NCBI RefSeq assembly: GCF_004331345.1
Contig: NZ_SJJZ01000006.1
Location: 372,001 to 436,000, forward strand
Length of the DNA: 64,000 nucleotides
Source: Kribbella soli
GTDB taxonomy: Bacteria; Actinomycetota; Actinomycetes; Propionibacteriales; Kribbellaceae
Direction: 5' to 3'
Under the pieces are notes generated by a model that had not been told where the DNA came from, did not search any database, and was given only the letters and a program-made list of their open reading frames with translations. The translations under genes and the position numbers were made by a program. Shown here in pieces: positions 32,734-41,333 of the stretch; position 1 is the stretch's first letter, and each line of letters opens with the position of its first letter.

Positions 32734-33957
32734 ATGACTTCCGCTACTCCAGCGCCCCAGGGCTTCCTCTGGGGTGCCGCGACCGCCGGTCACCAGACCG
32801 AGGGCGGCAACACCAACACCGGCCACTGGATGCTGGAGCACGCCCCGGACACCTGGGCGAAGGAACCCTCGGGAGACGCCTGCGACTCCTACCACCGGTA
32901 CGGCGAGGACATCGCCCTGCTGGCGAAGGCGGGCCTGAACGCGTACCGGTTCTCGCTGGAATGGTCCCGTATCGAGCCGGCCAGGGGTGAGGTGTCCCGG
33001 GCCCAGCTCGACCACTATCGGCGGATGATCGACAGCTGCCGATCATCCGGCGTCGAGCCGATCGTGACGCTGCAGCACTTCACTGTGCCGCTCTGGCAGC
33101 ACCAGGAAGGCGGCTGGTACGCCGCCGATGTCGTCGACCGGTTCCGGTTCTTCACCGAGACCGCTACCCGGATCCTCGACGACGTCAACTGGGTGGTGAC
33201 CATCAACGAGCCGAACATGATGGTCAACCAGACCGAGGCGCGGATCGACACCGAGGTCGGCGTGAACTTCCCCGGGCCGTCGCCGCACGCGGCCCAGGTG
33301 ATCGCCGAGGCCCATCACGCGTCGGTCGAGGTACTGCGCGGCCTCGGCCACGTCCAGGCCGGCTGGACGGTCGCCAACCAGGTCTACCAGGCGGTCCCCG
33401 GCCACGAGAAGGAACGCGACGAATGGGGCTACTGGCGCGAGGACTTCTTCCTCGAGCAAAGCCGCGACGACGACTTCGTCGGCGTGCAGTCCTACCTGCG
33501 CACCATCATCGGACCGGACGGGCCGGTGCCGTTCGCCGATGGCGTCGAACGCACCCTCACCGGCTGGGAGTACTACCCGGAGGCGCTCGGCCAGGCGCTC
33601 CGGCATACCCGCGACGTCACCGGCGGTGTACCCATGCTGGTCACCGAGAACGGCATGGCCACCGCCGACGACACCCGGCGGATCGCCTACACGACGGGCG
33701 CACTGAGCGGGCTCGGGGAGGCGATCGACGACGGGTGCGACGTTCGCGGCTACCTGCACTGGTCGTTGCTGGACAACTACGAGTGGGGATCGTACGAGCC
33801 GACCTTCGGGCTGATCGCCGTCGACCGCGAGACCTTCGTCCGGACGCCCAAGCCGAGCCTGGCCTGGCTCGGTGACCTGGCCGGTCGCAACGAACTCCCG
33901 AGGGTTCCGGAACGGCCGGAGGCTGCGGCGAACTTCGCCGCAGCCGTCACCAGCTAG
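32734..33957 (+). CDS. Beta-glycosidase, GH1
   Basis: A 407-residue GH1 enzyme. It starts with the glycone-site motif FLWGAATAGHQTEG. The acid/base is Glu159 in TINEP and the nucleophile Glu305 in VTENG; HWSLLDNYEWGS closes the active site. It cleaves beta-glucosides, beta-galactosides or related glycosides after import. 34 bp after GH35; its stop overlaps the convergent PhyH gene by 4 nt. It is shorter than most GH1 enzymes (about 440-460 residues) but the catalytic parts are intact. Confidence 0.93.
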   Translation: MTSATPAPQGFLWGAATAGHQTEGGNTNTGHWMLEHAPDTWAKEPSGDACDSYHRYGEDIALLAKAGLNAYRFSLEWSRIEPARGEVSRAQLDHYRRMIDSCRSSGVEPIVTLQHFTVPLWQHQEGGWYAADVVDRFRFFTETATRILDDVNWVVTINEPNMMVNQTEARIDTEVGVNFPGPSPHAAQVIAEAHHASVEVLRGLGHVQAGWTVANQVYQAVPGHEKERDEWGYWREDFFLEQSRDDDFVGVQSYLRTIIGPDGPVPFADGVERTLTGWEYYPEALGQALRHTRDVTGGVPMLVTENGMATADDTRRIAYTTGALSGLGEAIDDGCDVRGYLHWSLLDNYEWGSYEPTFGLIAVDRETFVRTPKPSLAWLGDLAGRNELPRVPERPEAAANFAAAVTS

Positions 33958-34823
33958 GCGGTCGGCTGCTCGACCATCCCGAATCCCTGGCTCCGGTAGA
34001 TGTGATCGGCCGGCTGCTCGGTGAAGCGCGCGGCCGTGGACAGCACCGGGTGCTCGAAGAACGACCTGCTGGCGGCCGGGAACTCCAGCGGGGTCCCGGT
34101 CTCCAGCCAGTGGCTGACGTGCACCATGGCGATCATCGGCCGCGGGCGATCGGTGCGGTTCGGCATCCCCGCGTGCCACAGCCGGACGTCGCGAATCAGC
34201 ACGCTACCGCGCCGGATGGTCGGCTGGATCGGCGGCGCGATCCTGCGCCGGGCCTCCAGCGCGTCCAGCGGCACCTCGATGTCACCACCGACACCGACCG
34301 TGAGATCTCGATGGGTCCCGAGCCAGATCTCGGTGGCGCCGTTCTCGGCCGAGACGTCGACGGTGGGTACGTTCACCACCAACTGGGCCGGCGGATGCGC
34401 GACCTCCATGGCGCCGGACGGCCACAGGTGCCCCATGTCGGCATGCACCGGCTGCCGGGTGTCGCTCGGCAACGACGTGTTCCCGCTGTACATGACGTTG
34501 CGCAGGCCCGGCCCGAGGATCGCCGACGTCACCGCGATCACCTGCGGATTCAGCAGCACGTCCTCGAACAGGTACGGCTCGAACGGCGGCGGATCCTGCT
34601 GGATGTTGCCCGCCGTCCAGTTGTACGGCGCGTCAGGCCGGGCCTGGAGCAGCGCCAGATCGCTGAGCATGCGTTCATGGAGTACGTCGAGGTGCTCGAG
34701 GTCGACCACGTCGGCCAGCACCACCAGGCCGTCGGTACGCAGCGCGTCCAGTGCGGCCTGCAACTTCTCCGGCGCCGGCCCTCCGGCGTCCCGGTCGGAT
34801 TCTCCAACGTCGATCGTGATCAC
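33954..34823 (-). CDS. Phytanoyl-CoA dioxygenase-family (PhyH) protein 2
   Basis: A 289-residue Fe(II)/2-oxoglutarate oxygenase. Iron ligands His127 and Asp129 in VHADMGH and His217 in RLWHAGMP; an Arg follows in NRTDRPRPMIAM. The GTG start at 34823 is preceded by GGGAG. It shares fold and motif order with PhyH 1 (22964-23737), but little obvious sequence, so it probably has a different substrate. It closes the glycoside island on the right. Confidence 0.85.
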   Translation of the reverse strand: MITIDVGESDRDAGGPAPEKLQAALDALRTDGLVVLADVVDLEHLDVLHERMLSDLALLQARPDAPYNWTAGNIQQDPPPFEPYLFEDVLLNPQVIAVTSAILGPGLRNVMYSGNTSLPSDTRQPVHADMGHLWPSGAMEVAHPPAQLVVNVPTVDVSAENGATEIWLGTHRDLTVGVGGDIEVPLDALEARRRIAPPIQPTIRRGSVLIRDVRLWHAGMPNRTDRPRPMIAMVHVSHWLETGTPLEFPAASRSFFEHPVLSTAARFTEQPADHIYRSQGFGMVEQPTA

Positions 34824-34939
34824 GATGCTCCCGTCTCGCGTGGTCAACTCATGATCACTTTGGCAGCGCCGCCCTCGCCGGTGGAATGACCACCCTGGCA
34901 AGCCGATGAACGTTCTGGCGCCGACCGGCCGAGCACAGC

Positions 34940-34977
34940 AGAACGCGCAGGTCAGCCGGGGCTGACCTGCGCGTTCT
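34940..34977 (-). terminator. tmRNA terminator hairpin
   Basis: A perfect 17-bp inverted repeat (34940-34956 with 34961-34977) around the loop CGGG, 6 bp beyond the 3' end of ssrA. A GC-rich hairpin without a long U-tract, as common in actinobacteria. Confidence 0.8.
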
Positions 34978-34982
34978 CAAGG

Positions 34983-35359
34983 GGTGGAGGTGGCGGGAAT
35001 CGAACCCGCGTCCTTCGGCGTCGCTTCAAGGCTTCTCCGGGCGCAGTCTGAATAGCGCTTTTCTCAGCCCCAGCGTTTGTACAGACATCTCGCTGACAGG
35101 CTCAGTCACTGTAAATGTCCCGTACTAACCCCGTGACCGGGCTAGCAAAGCAAGCTCTCTAAATGAGGCCAGGAACCGGGGCGAGAGCATCCCCGGGCTG
35201 ACCGCTTCTTTAAGTGCTCAGGCCGTCAGGCGGCGAGAGCGAAGCTACTGCGCTTGGAATCGGCAGTTATTGGTTTCCAGAGATCGTTTACGAGATAACC
35301 CTGGATCCTCGGCCCGCTTCCCTTGGAACGTACGTCCAAAGTCGAAACCGTTCACCCCC
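34983..35359 (-). ncRNA. ssrA: Transfer-messenger RNA (tmRNA)
   Basis: tmRNA rescues stalled ribosomes with SmpB and tags the nascent chain. The 5' end GGGGGTGAACGGTTTCGACT pairs with CACCTCC at the 3' end to form the acceptor stem (one G-U). GGTTCGATTCCC near the 3' end is the T-arm. The tag frame lies at 35226-35264: resume codon GCC, peptide ADSKRSSFALAA, then TGA. The genome reads ACCC after the acceptor stem, so the terminal CCA is not fully encoded and must be completed after transcription. Ends are accurate to a few bases. Confidence 0.96.
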
Positions 35360-35451
35360 TGTTGAGTTGTCAAACTCCCACCCGTACCGCCGTGGAAGAT
35401 CCACACTACCAAGTCCAACAGGCTGCCCGCACCTGACATTCCCCCGAGGGA

Positions 35452-36012
35452 CTACTTGATCATGCGCAGGGTGAACGGGTACCGGAACTTCCCGCCGGCC
35501 GCGGTGGCCAGGCCGCCGATGCCGGTGAGCAGGAACCAGAGGATGCCGAGGATCGGGAACAGGAACCCCAGGAACCCGTCGGTGATCCCGGTCGCGATCC
35601 CGAGCAGCGCGAACGCCCCGAACGCGGTCAGCTGGAAGTTCAGCGCCTCGACAGCGTGCCGGCGTACGGCGGGATTCGTCTTGCCGGTGGACGCGACCAC
35701 CAAGGCCGGGCCGACGAACAACGTCGGGTACCCGAGCCAGTGCGCGACCGTACCCATGCCCCGCCCGTCACCCCGGTACGTCTGCAGCGGCGCGGGCCGC
35801 GTGAAGGCGGCGGGCGCGTACGTCGGCACCGGCCGGGAGACGAGCCCGTCGAACGAGCTGTTCAGCTCGGCTCGGGTCCGTGCCTTCAGGGCCTTCTCCA
35901 GACGGAGGTCGAACTCCATGTGGTCGAGGCGCCCGTCGGCGTACATTTCCTTGAGGATCTCGACGGCCCGGTCCCGCTGCGCCGTCGTCACCAGCAGCTC
36001 TGAAGTGGACAT
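35452..36012 (-). CDS. DUF1707/DUF4870 membrane protein
   Basis: A 186-residue protein. Residues about 8-60 match DUF1707 (AQRDRAVEILKEMYADGRLDHMEFDLRLEKALKARTRAELNSSFDGL). Residues about 85-180 match DUF4870 with three to four helices (RRHAVEALNFQLTAFGAFALLGI, FLFPILGILWFLLTG). The function is unknown. It lies 92 bp upstream of ssrA on the same strand. Confidence 0.82.
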   Translation of the reverse strand: MSTSELLVTTAQRDRAVEILKEMYADGRLDHMEFDLRLEKALKARTRAELNSSFDGLVSRPVPTYAPAAFTRPAPLQTYRGDGRGMGTVAHWLGYPTLFVGPALVVASTGKTNPAVRRHAVEALNFQLTAFGAFALLGIATGITDGFLGFLFPILGILWFLLTGIGGLATAAGGKFRYPFTLRMIK

Positions 36013-36094
36013 GCTTCCACTGTGCGCGCCACTGCCCGCTCACCCCATCGGGTTCGCCCCGGAGGCACCCCTGACCGGACCCGGAAGGTCCGGA

Positions 36095-36838
36095 TCAACG
36101 CACCTGCCGTCCGTAGTCGGCCAGGACGAATGGCGGGATCAGGTCGGCGACACCGCTGAGGACGGGCAGGACCGTCAGCGTCTGCGGCACGGTCCAGGGC
36201 TTGGCCGCGTACGCGACGAGCAAGTTGCCGGACACCCAGAAGTTCACCGGCGGCCGGTCTAGCAGCCACTCCATCATCCGCGGATGCAGCACGGCCGAAA
36301 CGTAGCGGGCATCCACACCGGCTGCCCGGAACCGTTGGTTGAAGGCCTCACTCTCGACCTCGACCCGCTCCATGCCCGGCTCGACGGCCGCTCCGTCGCC
36401 GACTACGGGTCCGGGACCGATGACCAGGTCGGGACCGACGGCCAGGTCCGGTAGCCGGACGGGCAGCTCGATCGCGATGAGGTGATTGACCCAGGTGGTC
36501 GGCAGGTACCGGCCCCTGGTCGTGTGGACGAACTCGGCCATCCGGATCGGGCGGCCCTGGTACTCGCCGACCAGGATCCGGCGCAGGTGCCCGTCCGGCG
36601 CGAAGATCCGGCAGCCGGCTGCGTGCAGCTGCCCGTCGGCGTCGGTCCCCGGGTGCCAGCCGTACCGCTCGGCGCCTGCCTGCTCCCTGGCGAGCTTGGC
36701 CTTCCCCCGGTCGACCCACGGACCGCCGATGCGCGCGATCAGCCAGCCGACCAGGGCGGCGAAGCCGATGAACAGGCCGAATCCCGTGAGAAGTCCGACC
36801 ACGGCGTCCAGCCAGCCAGGCAACGCGACAGGGAGCAC
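36095..36838 (-). CDS. Membrane-anchored protein of unknown function
   Basis: A 247-residue protein with one N-terminal helix (VVGLLTGFGLFIGFAALVGWLIARI, about 13-37). A long cytoplasmic domain follows, with GRPIRMAEFVHTTRGRYLPTTWVNHLIAIELP in the middle. The pattern (uncharged small beta domain after one helix) recalls DUF3137-like proteins, but I cannot assign a family. Start GTG 36838, 30 bp after the end of smpB. Confidence 0.7.
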   Translation of the reverse strand: MLPVALPGWLDAVVGLLTGFGLFIGFAALVGWLIARIGGPWVDRGKAKLAREQAGAERYGWHPGTDADGQLHAAGCRIFAPDGHLRRILVGEYQGRPIRMAEFVHTTRGRYLPTTWVNHLIAIELPVRLPDLAVGPDLVIGPGPVVGDGAAVEPGMERVEVESEAFNQRFRAAGVDARYVSAVLHPRMMEWLLDRPPVNFWVSGNLLVAYAAKPWTVPQTLTVLPVLSGVADLIPPFVLADYGRQVR

Positions 36839-36868
36839 CGCCGCAACATAGCGGACCCCAAGGTCTGC

Positions 36869-37342
36869 CTACTGCCGCCTGCGGTCCGACAGGGCGCGCT
36901 GGGCCTCGCGGTTGGCCTGGCGTTCGGCGAGGGCGTGGCGTTTGTCGTAGTCCTTCTTGCCGCGCCCGGTGCCGAGCTCGACCTTCGCGTAGCCGTCCTT
37001 GAAGTACAGCGACAGCGGGATCAGGGACACCCCTTGCTGCTCGACCTCGCGGATCAGTTTCTGTACTTCGTCCTTGTGCAGCAGCAGCTTCCGCGTACGG
37101 CGTGGCTCGTGATTCGTCCACGTGCCGTGCTTGTACTCCGGGATGTGCATGCCCTGCAGCCAGAGCTCGTTCCCGCGGACGGCGGCGAACGCGTCGACGA
37201 GGGAGGCCCGGCCCTGCCGGAGGGACTTGACCTCGGTCCCCGTCAGCACCAGCCCGGCCTCCACCACGTCCTCGATGTGGTAGTCGTGTCGCGCCTTACG
37301 GTTCTGCGCGATCGGCTTCTCCCGGCCGGACTGTTTCACCAT
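36869..37342 (-). CDS. smpB: SsrA-binding protein SmpB
   Basis: A 157-residue SmpB. It binds tmRNA and places it in the A site of a stalled ribosome. The conserved core reads AQNRKARHDYHIEDVVEAGLVLTGTEVKSLRQGRASLVDAF; the C-terminal tail YDKRHALAERQANREAQRALSDRR is the flexible helix that enters the mRNA channel. Its ssrA partner lies 1.5 kb downstream, separated by two membrane-protein genes. Confidence 0.97.
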   Translation of the reverse strand: MVKQSGREKPIAQNRKARHDYHIEDVVEAGLVLTGTEVKSLRQGRASLVDAFAAVRGNELWLQGMHIPEYKHGTWTNHEPRRTRKLLLHKDEVQKLIREVEQQGVSLIPLSLYFKDGYAKVELGTGRGKKDYDKRHALAERQANREAQRALSDRRRQ

Positions 37343-37363
37343 CCGACCAGTATCTCAGACCAC

Positions 37364-38809
37364 TCAGAGCCACTTCATCGGATTAACGACGCGGCCGTCC
37401 TGGTAGACCATGAAGTGCAGGTGGCAGCCGGTGGAGTAGCCCGTGGTCCCGGCGTACCCGATGATCTCGCCCTTCTTCACGCGTTCACCCACCCCGGCCT
37501 TGTACCGCGACAAGTGGTTGTAGACGGTCGTGATCGACGATCCGCCCATCACACCGTGTGAAACGAAGAGCCGGTTTCCGTAGCCGCCGTTGTAGTACTT
37601 GTCCGTCACCTTCCCGTCGGCCGCGGCACGGATCGGCGTACCGCAGGGGGCGCGGAAGTCGGTGCCGTCGTGCAGCTTCCAGTAGTGCAGAACCGGGTGA
37701 AAACGCATTCCGTACGGCGACGTGATGTAGCTGCTGACCGGGTATCCCAGCCGCCCGCCGCCGGAGGACGGCGGATCGTCCGGAATGTCCCGCGGTTTCC
37801 GGTTCTCCTTGCGTGCCTTCGCCCGCTCCGCCTTCTCGGCTGCCGCCTTCCGGCGCGCGGCGGCCGCCTTCTCCGCCTTCGCCCGCGCGATCAGGAGCTG
37901 TTCGACCCGGTTCCGCTCACGCAGCAGCGAGTTGTACTGCGCCAGCTCGCTGTTCTTCTCCTTCTCGGCGGCCTTGAACGCGGTCAGCTTGACCTTCGCG
38001 ATCGCCGCCGCCTCGGCCCGGTCGGCCGCGACCTGCTTGGTCAGCTCGGCGACCCGCTTGACCGTCGCCGCGGCCTCGGCGCGAGCGACCTCGGACTCCT
38101 TCTCCGCGGCCGCGACCTTGACCCGCTTGCTGGCGAGCTGCGCCTGCGCGTTGTTCAGGTTGGTGATCGCGTTGCTCTGGATGCCGAACACGTTCCGCTG
38201 GACCTGCATCCCGGTCGCGATGTCGGCCGGCGCGGCACCCCGCAGCGCGATCGACAGGCCCACCAGCCCGTTCTGCTGCTGGTACGCCGACCGTACGGCG
38301 CGACCCGCGACGGACCGCTTCTCCGCGATCAGCTTCTCGCCGGCCTCGACGTCGGACACCGCCGTACGCAACGCCGCCTCGGCCGCGGCGAGCTTGCCCG
38401 CGGCAACCGCATCGGCGGCCTTCGCAGCGGCGAGCTGCCCCTGCGCGGCGGCGTACCGGACCTGGACGGCCTGGTACTTCACGACGGCTTGGTTGTATGC
38501 GGCAACGGACTTGCCGAGCTGGTCGGACGCGTCGTCGAGATCGGCCTTCTGCTGACCGAGCTGCGCGTCGAGTTGCTTCTTCTTGGCGGCTGGATCCGGC
38601 GGTTTCGCCTCCGCGGACGGAGCGGACGGAACCGCCGCCAGGACACCGGCGGACAGGGACAGGACAAGGCAGCAAGCGGCAACCGCCGTCTGCCGGCCCG
38701 GCGGTCGCTTGCGTGATCGCGGGTACGGCGCGGTGGAGGTGCCGGTGCTGTCGTCTCGCTTGATGCTCCCCCGCTCACGCGGGTTCGCACCGGGGAAGTG
38801 CGGGACCAC
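37364..38809 (-). CDS. M23 metallopeptidase with coiled coil (FtsEX-linked, EnvC-like)
   Basis: A 481-residue secreted murein hydrolase or hydrolase activator. A basic N-terminal region and signal helix (about 40-66) are followed by a long coiled coil (about 73-330) rich in Ala/Lys/Glu. The C-terminal M23 (LytM) domain carries HDGTDFRAPCGTPI and HLHF, which hold the zinc ligands, so it looks catalytically competent, unlike E. coli EnvC. It directly follows ftsX, as expected for a protein regulated by FtsEX at division. The GTG start has a weak ribosome site. An array of GTnAC repeats lies 42 bp upstream. Confidence 0.88.
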   Translation of the reverse strand: MVPHFPGANPRERGSIKRDDSTGTSTAPYPRSRKRPPGRQTAVAACCLVLSLSAGVLAAVPSAPSAEAKPPDPAAKKKQLDAQLGQQKADLDDASDQLGKSVAAYNQAVVKYQAVQVRYAAAQGQLAAAKAADAVAAGKLAAAEAALRTAVSDVEAGEKLIAEKRSVAGRAVRSAYQQQNGLVGLSIALRGAAPADIATGMQVQRNVFGIQSNAITNLNNAQAQLASKRVKVAAAEKESEVARAEAAATVKRVAELTKQVAADRAEAAAIAKVKLTAFKAAEKEKNSELAQYNSLLRERNRVEQLLIARAKAEKAAAARRKAAAEKAERAKARKENRKPRDIPDDPPSSGGGRLGYPVSSYITSPYGMRFHPVLHYWKLHDGTDFRAPCGTPIRAAADGKVTDKYYNGGYGNRLFVSHGVMGGSSITTVYNHLSRYKAGVGERVKKGEIIGYAGTTGYSTGCHLHFMVYQDGRVVNPMKWL

Positions 38810-38844
38810 AGGTCGACCCCTTGCTCTGGATGAAATTGTGCGGT

Positions 38845-38873
38845 ACAGGAGTGACTGCTGTTACTCCTGTTAC
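38845..38873. promoter_or_regulatory. 9-bp-periodic GTnAC array upstream of the M23 gene
   Basis: Three GTnAC units at 38851-38855 (GTGAC), 38860-38864 (GTTAC) and 38869-38873 (GTTAC) are spaced exactly 9 bp apart. The same DNA also forms a near-palindrome: ACAGGAGT (38845-38852) with ACTCCTGT (38863-38870). It lies in the gap between ftsX and the M23 gene. Direct repeats of this kind are used by OmpR-family response regulators such as MtrA, but the assignment is only a suggestion. Confidence 0.45.
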
Positions 38874-38893
38874 TGCACGATAGGTCACCCGGG

Positions 38894-39805
38894 TCAGACT
38901 TTGAGGTATTTCCGCGTTGTCAGGAATGTCGGGATCACGGCCAGGACCAGGCCGACGACGACCATGATCAGCGTGGCGCGGAAGGTTTCGGTCGCGCCGA
39001 CCCACTGCCAGACGCGGAACGTCTCCTGGGCCCGCTGCATGACCACGAAGTACACGCCAACCCACAAGGTGCCGCAGGCAAAGATCGCGCCGATCAGCGC
39101 CGCCAGCACCGCTTCCAGGAGGAACGGCAGCTGGATATAGAAGTTCGAGGCGCCCACCAGGCGCATGATGCCTATCTCCCGTCTCCGGGCGTACGCCGCC
39201 AGCCGGATCGTGTTGGAGATCTGCATCAGGGCCGCGACCAGCAGCAAGCCGGCCGAGATCAGCGCCCCGACTTGCAAGCCGTTGAGGGCCTTGAACAGCG
39301 GATCCAGGTACTGGCGGAGGTCCTGGACGGTGTCGACGCCGGGGAGGCCGGCGACGGCGCTGACCAGGTTCTGATAGCGCGTCGGATCTCGCAGCTTGAC
39401 CCGGAAGGACTCCTGCATCTGGTCCTCGGTGACCGTGCTGACGATCGGCGAGTCCTTGTACAGCTTCTTGAACGACTCGAACGCTTCCTTCTTCGACTCC
39501 GAGAACACGCCGTCGGGCGCGGTGTCCGGGTTCGTCTGGATGACCTGCTGGATCCGGTTCTTCTGCTCCTGGGTCACCTCGGCGCCGGAGCAGCCACGGC
39601 CGCCGGAGTCCTTGGTGCACAGGAACACCGAGATCTGGATCTTGTCGTACCAGTTCCCCTTCATCAGGTCGACCTGCTCGCGGGCGAGCAGCGCGCTGCC
39701 GAACAGCGACAGCGAGACCCAGATGGTGACGACGACCGCGATCGTCATCGAGAGGTTCCGCTTCAGGCCAATCCCGAGGTCGGAGAGGATGTAGTTCAAG
39801 CGCAT
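38894..39805 (-). CDS. ftsX: Cell-division protein FtsX
   Basis: A 303-residue FtsX. One N-terminal helix (about 18-38), an extracellular domain with a Cys pair (FLCTKDSGGRGCSG), then three helices near the C-terminus. NLVSAVAGLPGVDTVQDLRQYLDPLF and RLAAYARRREIGIMRLVGASNFYIQLPFLLEA are family hallmarks. With FtsE it transmits ATP-driven changes to the extracytoplasmic hydrolase. 19 bp after ftsE. Confidence 0.95.
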   Translation of the reverse strand: MRLNYILSDLGIGLKRNLSMTIAVVVTIWVSLSLFGSALLAREQVDLMKGNWYDKIQISVFLCTKDSGGRGCSGAEVTQEQKNRIQQVIQTNPDTAPDGVFSESKKEAFESFKKLYKDSPIVSTVTEDQMQESFRVKLRDPTRYQNLVSAVAGLPGVDTVQDLRQYLDPLFKALNGLQVGALISAGLLLVAALMQISNTIRLAAYARRREIGIMRLVGASNFYIQLPFLLEAVLAALIGAIFACGTLWVGVYFVVMQRAQETFRVWQWVGATETFRATLIMVVVGLVLAVIPTFLTTRKYLKV

Positions 39806-39824
39806 CAGTCAGTCAGTCCCCTGG

Positions 39825-40514
39825 TCAGTGCTGGTAGCCGTAGACGCCGCGCGACTCGTCGCGGACGACATGGCCGTTCTCCAGCTCGATCACGCGCTTG
39901 CGCATCTGGTCGACGATCGAGACGTCGTGGGTGGCCATCACCACGGTCGTCCCGGTCCGGTTGATCCGGTCCAGCAGCTTCATGATGCCGACCGACGTGC
40001 CGGGGTCGAGGTTTCCGGTGGGCTCGTCGGCGATCAGGATCATCGGCCGGTTCACGAACGCACGGGCGATCGCGACGCGCTGCTGCTCACCGCCGGACAG
40101 TTCGTCCGGCATCCGGTCCTCCTTGCCGTCCAGACCGACCAGCTCGAGGACCTCGGGGACCGTCTTGCGGATGTGCGCGCGGGGCTTGCCGATCACCTGC
40201 AGCGCGAAGGCCACGTTCTCGGCGACGGTCTTGTTCGGCAGCAGCCGGAAGTCCTGGAACACGGTGCCGATCTGGCGCCGCATCTGCGGGATCCGCCAGC
40301 TGGCGAGCCGGTTCAGGTCCTTGCCGGCGACCATGATGTGACCTCTGGTCGTGCGGTGCTCACGCAGGACCAGACGAAGGAACGTCGACTTGCCGGACCC
40401 GGAGGTTCCGACCAGGAAGACGAACTCGCCTTTCTCGATCTCGACGTTGACGTTCAGCAGAGCGGCCTTGGACTGGCCCTCGTACGTCTTGGACACATTC
40501 TCGAAGCGGATCAC
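39825..40514 (-). CDS. ftsE: Cell-division ATP-binding protein FtsE
   Basis: A 229-residue ABC ATPase, the normal FtsE length. Walker A GTSGSGKST, signature LSGGEQQRVAIARA, Walker B LIADEPTGNLD, and the H-loop THD. The GTG start at 40514 gives the canonical VIRFENVSKTYEG opening; the open frame upstream of it is not conserved coding sequence. It begins the ftsEX-M23-smpB run. In most actinobacteria prfB would be directly upstream; here it is 22 kb away. Confidence 0.96.
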   Translation of the reverse strand: MIRFENVSKTYEGQSKAALLNVNVEIEKGEFVFLVGTSGSGKSTFLRLVLREHRTTRGHIMVAGKDLNRLASWRIPQMRRQIGTVFQDFRLLPNKTVAENVAFALQVIGKPRAHIRKTVPEVLELVGLDGKEDRMPDELSGGEQQRVAIARAFVNRPMILIADEPTGNLDPGTSVGIMKLLDRINRTGTTVVMATHDVSIVDQMRKRVIELENGHVVRDESRGVYGYQH

Positions 40515-40694
40515 GGATTCATCCGGCCGTGGTCGGGAACAGGGAGCGACGCGACGGTAACCACGAAGTGCACCGTACGCCACCGGAGCGGCCGGCGATC
40601 AGTCTAGGCGCTCCACGGCGTGCCGCCGACCAGACCTGCCGGTCCGTACACCCTCGTCCGATACCCGGTGCGTTTGAAACAGCCGTACGAAAGA

Positions 40695-40862
40695 TCAGGC
40701 CGGGGCCGGGCTCGCGGTGCCGTTGCCGTTGTCGGGGCGGGCGTCGGCGATCCGGGCGACGCCGGCGTCGGGTTTGCGGCCGGCGCGGCGGGCGGCTTCG
40801 ACGTGCAACCGGGCCAGCTCGACAGCCTGGCGGGAGACCTTCAGGGTCTTCTTCTCAGCCAT
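40695..40862 (-). CDS. Small basic protein (55 aa) of unknown function
   Basis: A 55-residue open frame starting MAEKKTLKVSRQAVELARLHV and ending NGTASPGPA. The ATG overlaps the end of the upstream gene by 8 nt and has GGAGACAG just upstream, so translation is probably coupled. The N-terminal half is a basic amphipathic helix. No family recognised. It is too short for standard size cut-offs. Confidence 0.6.
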   Translation of the reverse strand: MAEKKTLKVSRQAVELARLHVEAARRAGRKPDAGVARIADARPDNGNGTASPAPA

Positions 40863-41235
40863 GGTCACTGTCTCCCTCGACGACCTCGATGTCGGTGTCC
40901 GCGATATCAGCGTACGCGGACGCGCCGATACGGTCGATCGCCACGGCGGCGGTCAGCGCGGCGACCAGATCGTAGTCCTCAGGTTGTAACAACTCCGACC
41001 TCATGAGGGAACGCAGCGTCACCACACCGGCGTCCGTCCCGGCGTCCTCACCCTCGAGGATCTGCTCCACGGCCCACCGGACCATCCGCATGGTCTCCTC
41101 GCGGTGCCGCCAGACATCGAGCTCGCGATCGGACTTCCGCGTCAGGTACGACCCCAGGAACACACCACCGAGCGCGAGCAGCGGACTCAGCACGGTCATC
41201 ACGACCCCGACGATCGAGATCCAGGTAGGGATCAC
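40855..41235 (-). CDS. Single-helix membrane protein
   Basis: A 126-residue protein. One membrane helix (WISIVGVVMTVLSPLLALGGVFLGSYL, about 4-30) is followed by a helical cytoplasmic domain with RELDVWRHREETMRMVRWAVEQILEG and an Ala-rich region. No family recognised. GTG 41235 has GAGGTG upstream. Forms a two-gene unit with the 55-residue protein. Confidence 0.65.
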   Translation of the reverse strand: MIPTWISIVGVVMTVLSPLLALGGVFLGSYLTRKSDRELDVWRHREETMRMVRWAVEQILEGEDAGTDAGVVTLRSLMRSELLQPEDYDLVAALTAAVAIDRIGASAYADIADTDIEVVEGDSDHG

Positions 41236-41333
41236 GGACACACCTCGGCGCTCATTCGCGTCCTCCCAATTCCGTGGTCTTGATCGGTCGATGATGCTAC
41301 GAAGGAGCATTCCATCCACCACCGACAGCCAGG

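Noticed and set aside
34986..35020. A tRNA-like T-arm on the minus strand
   Set aside because: It belongs to the 3' tRNA-like domain of tmRNA; there is no anticodon arm.
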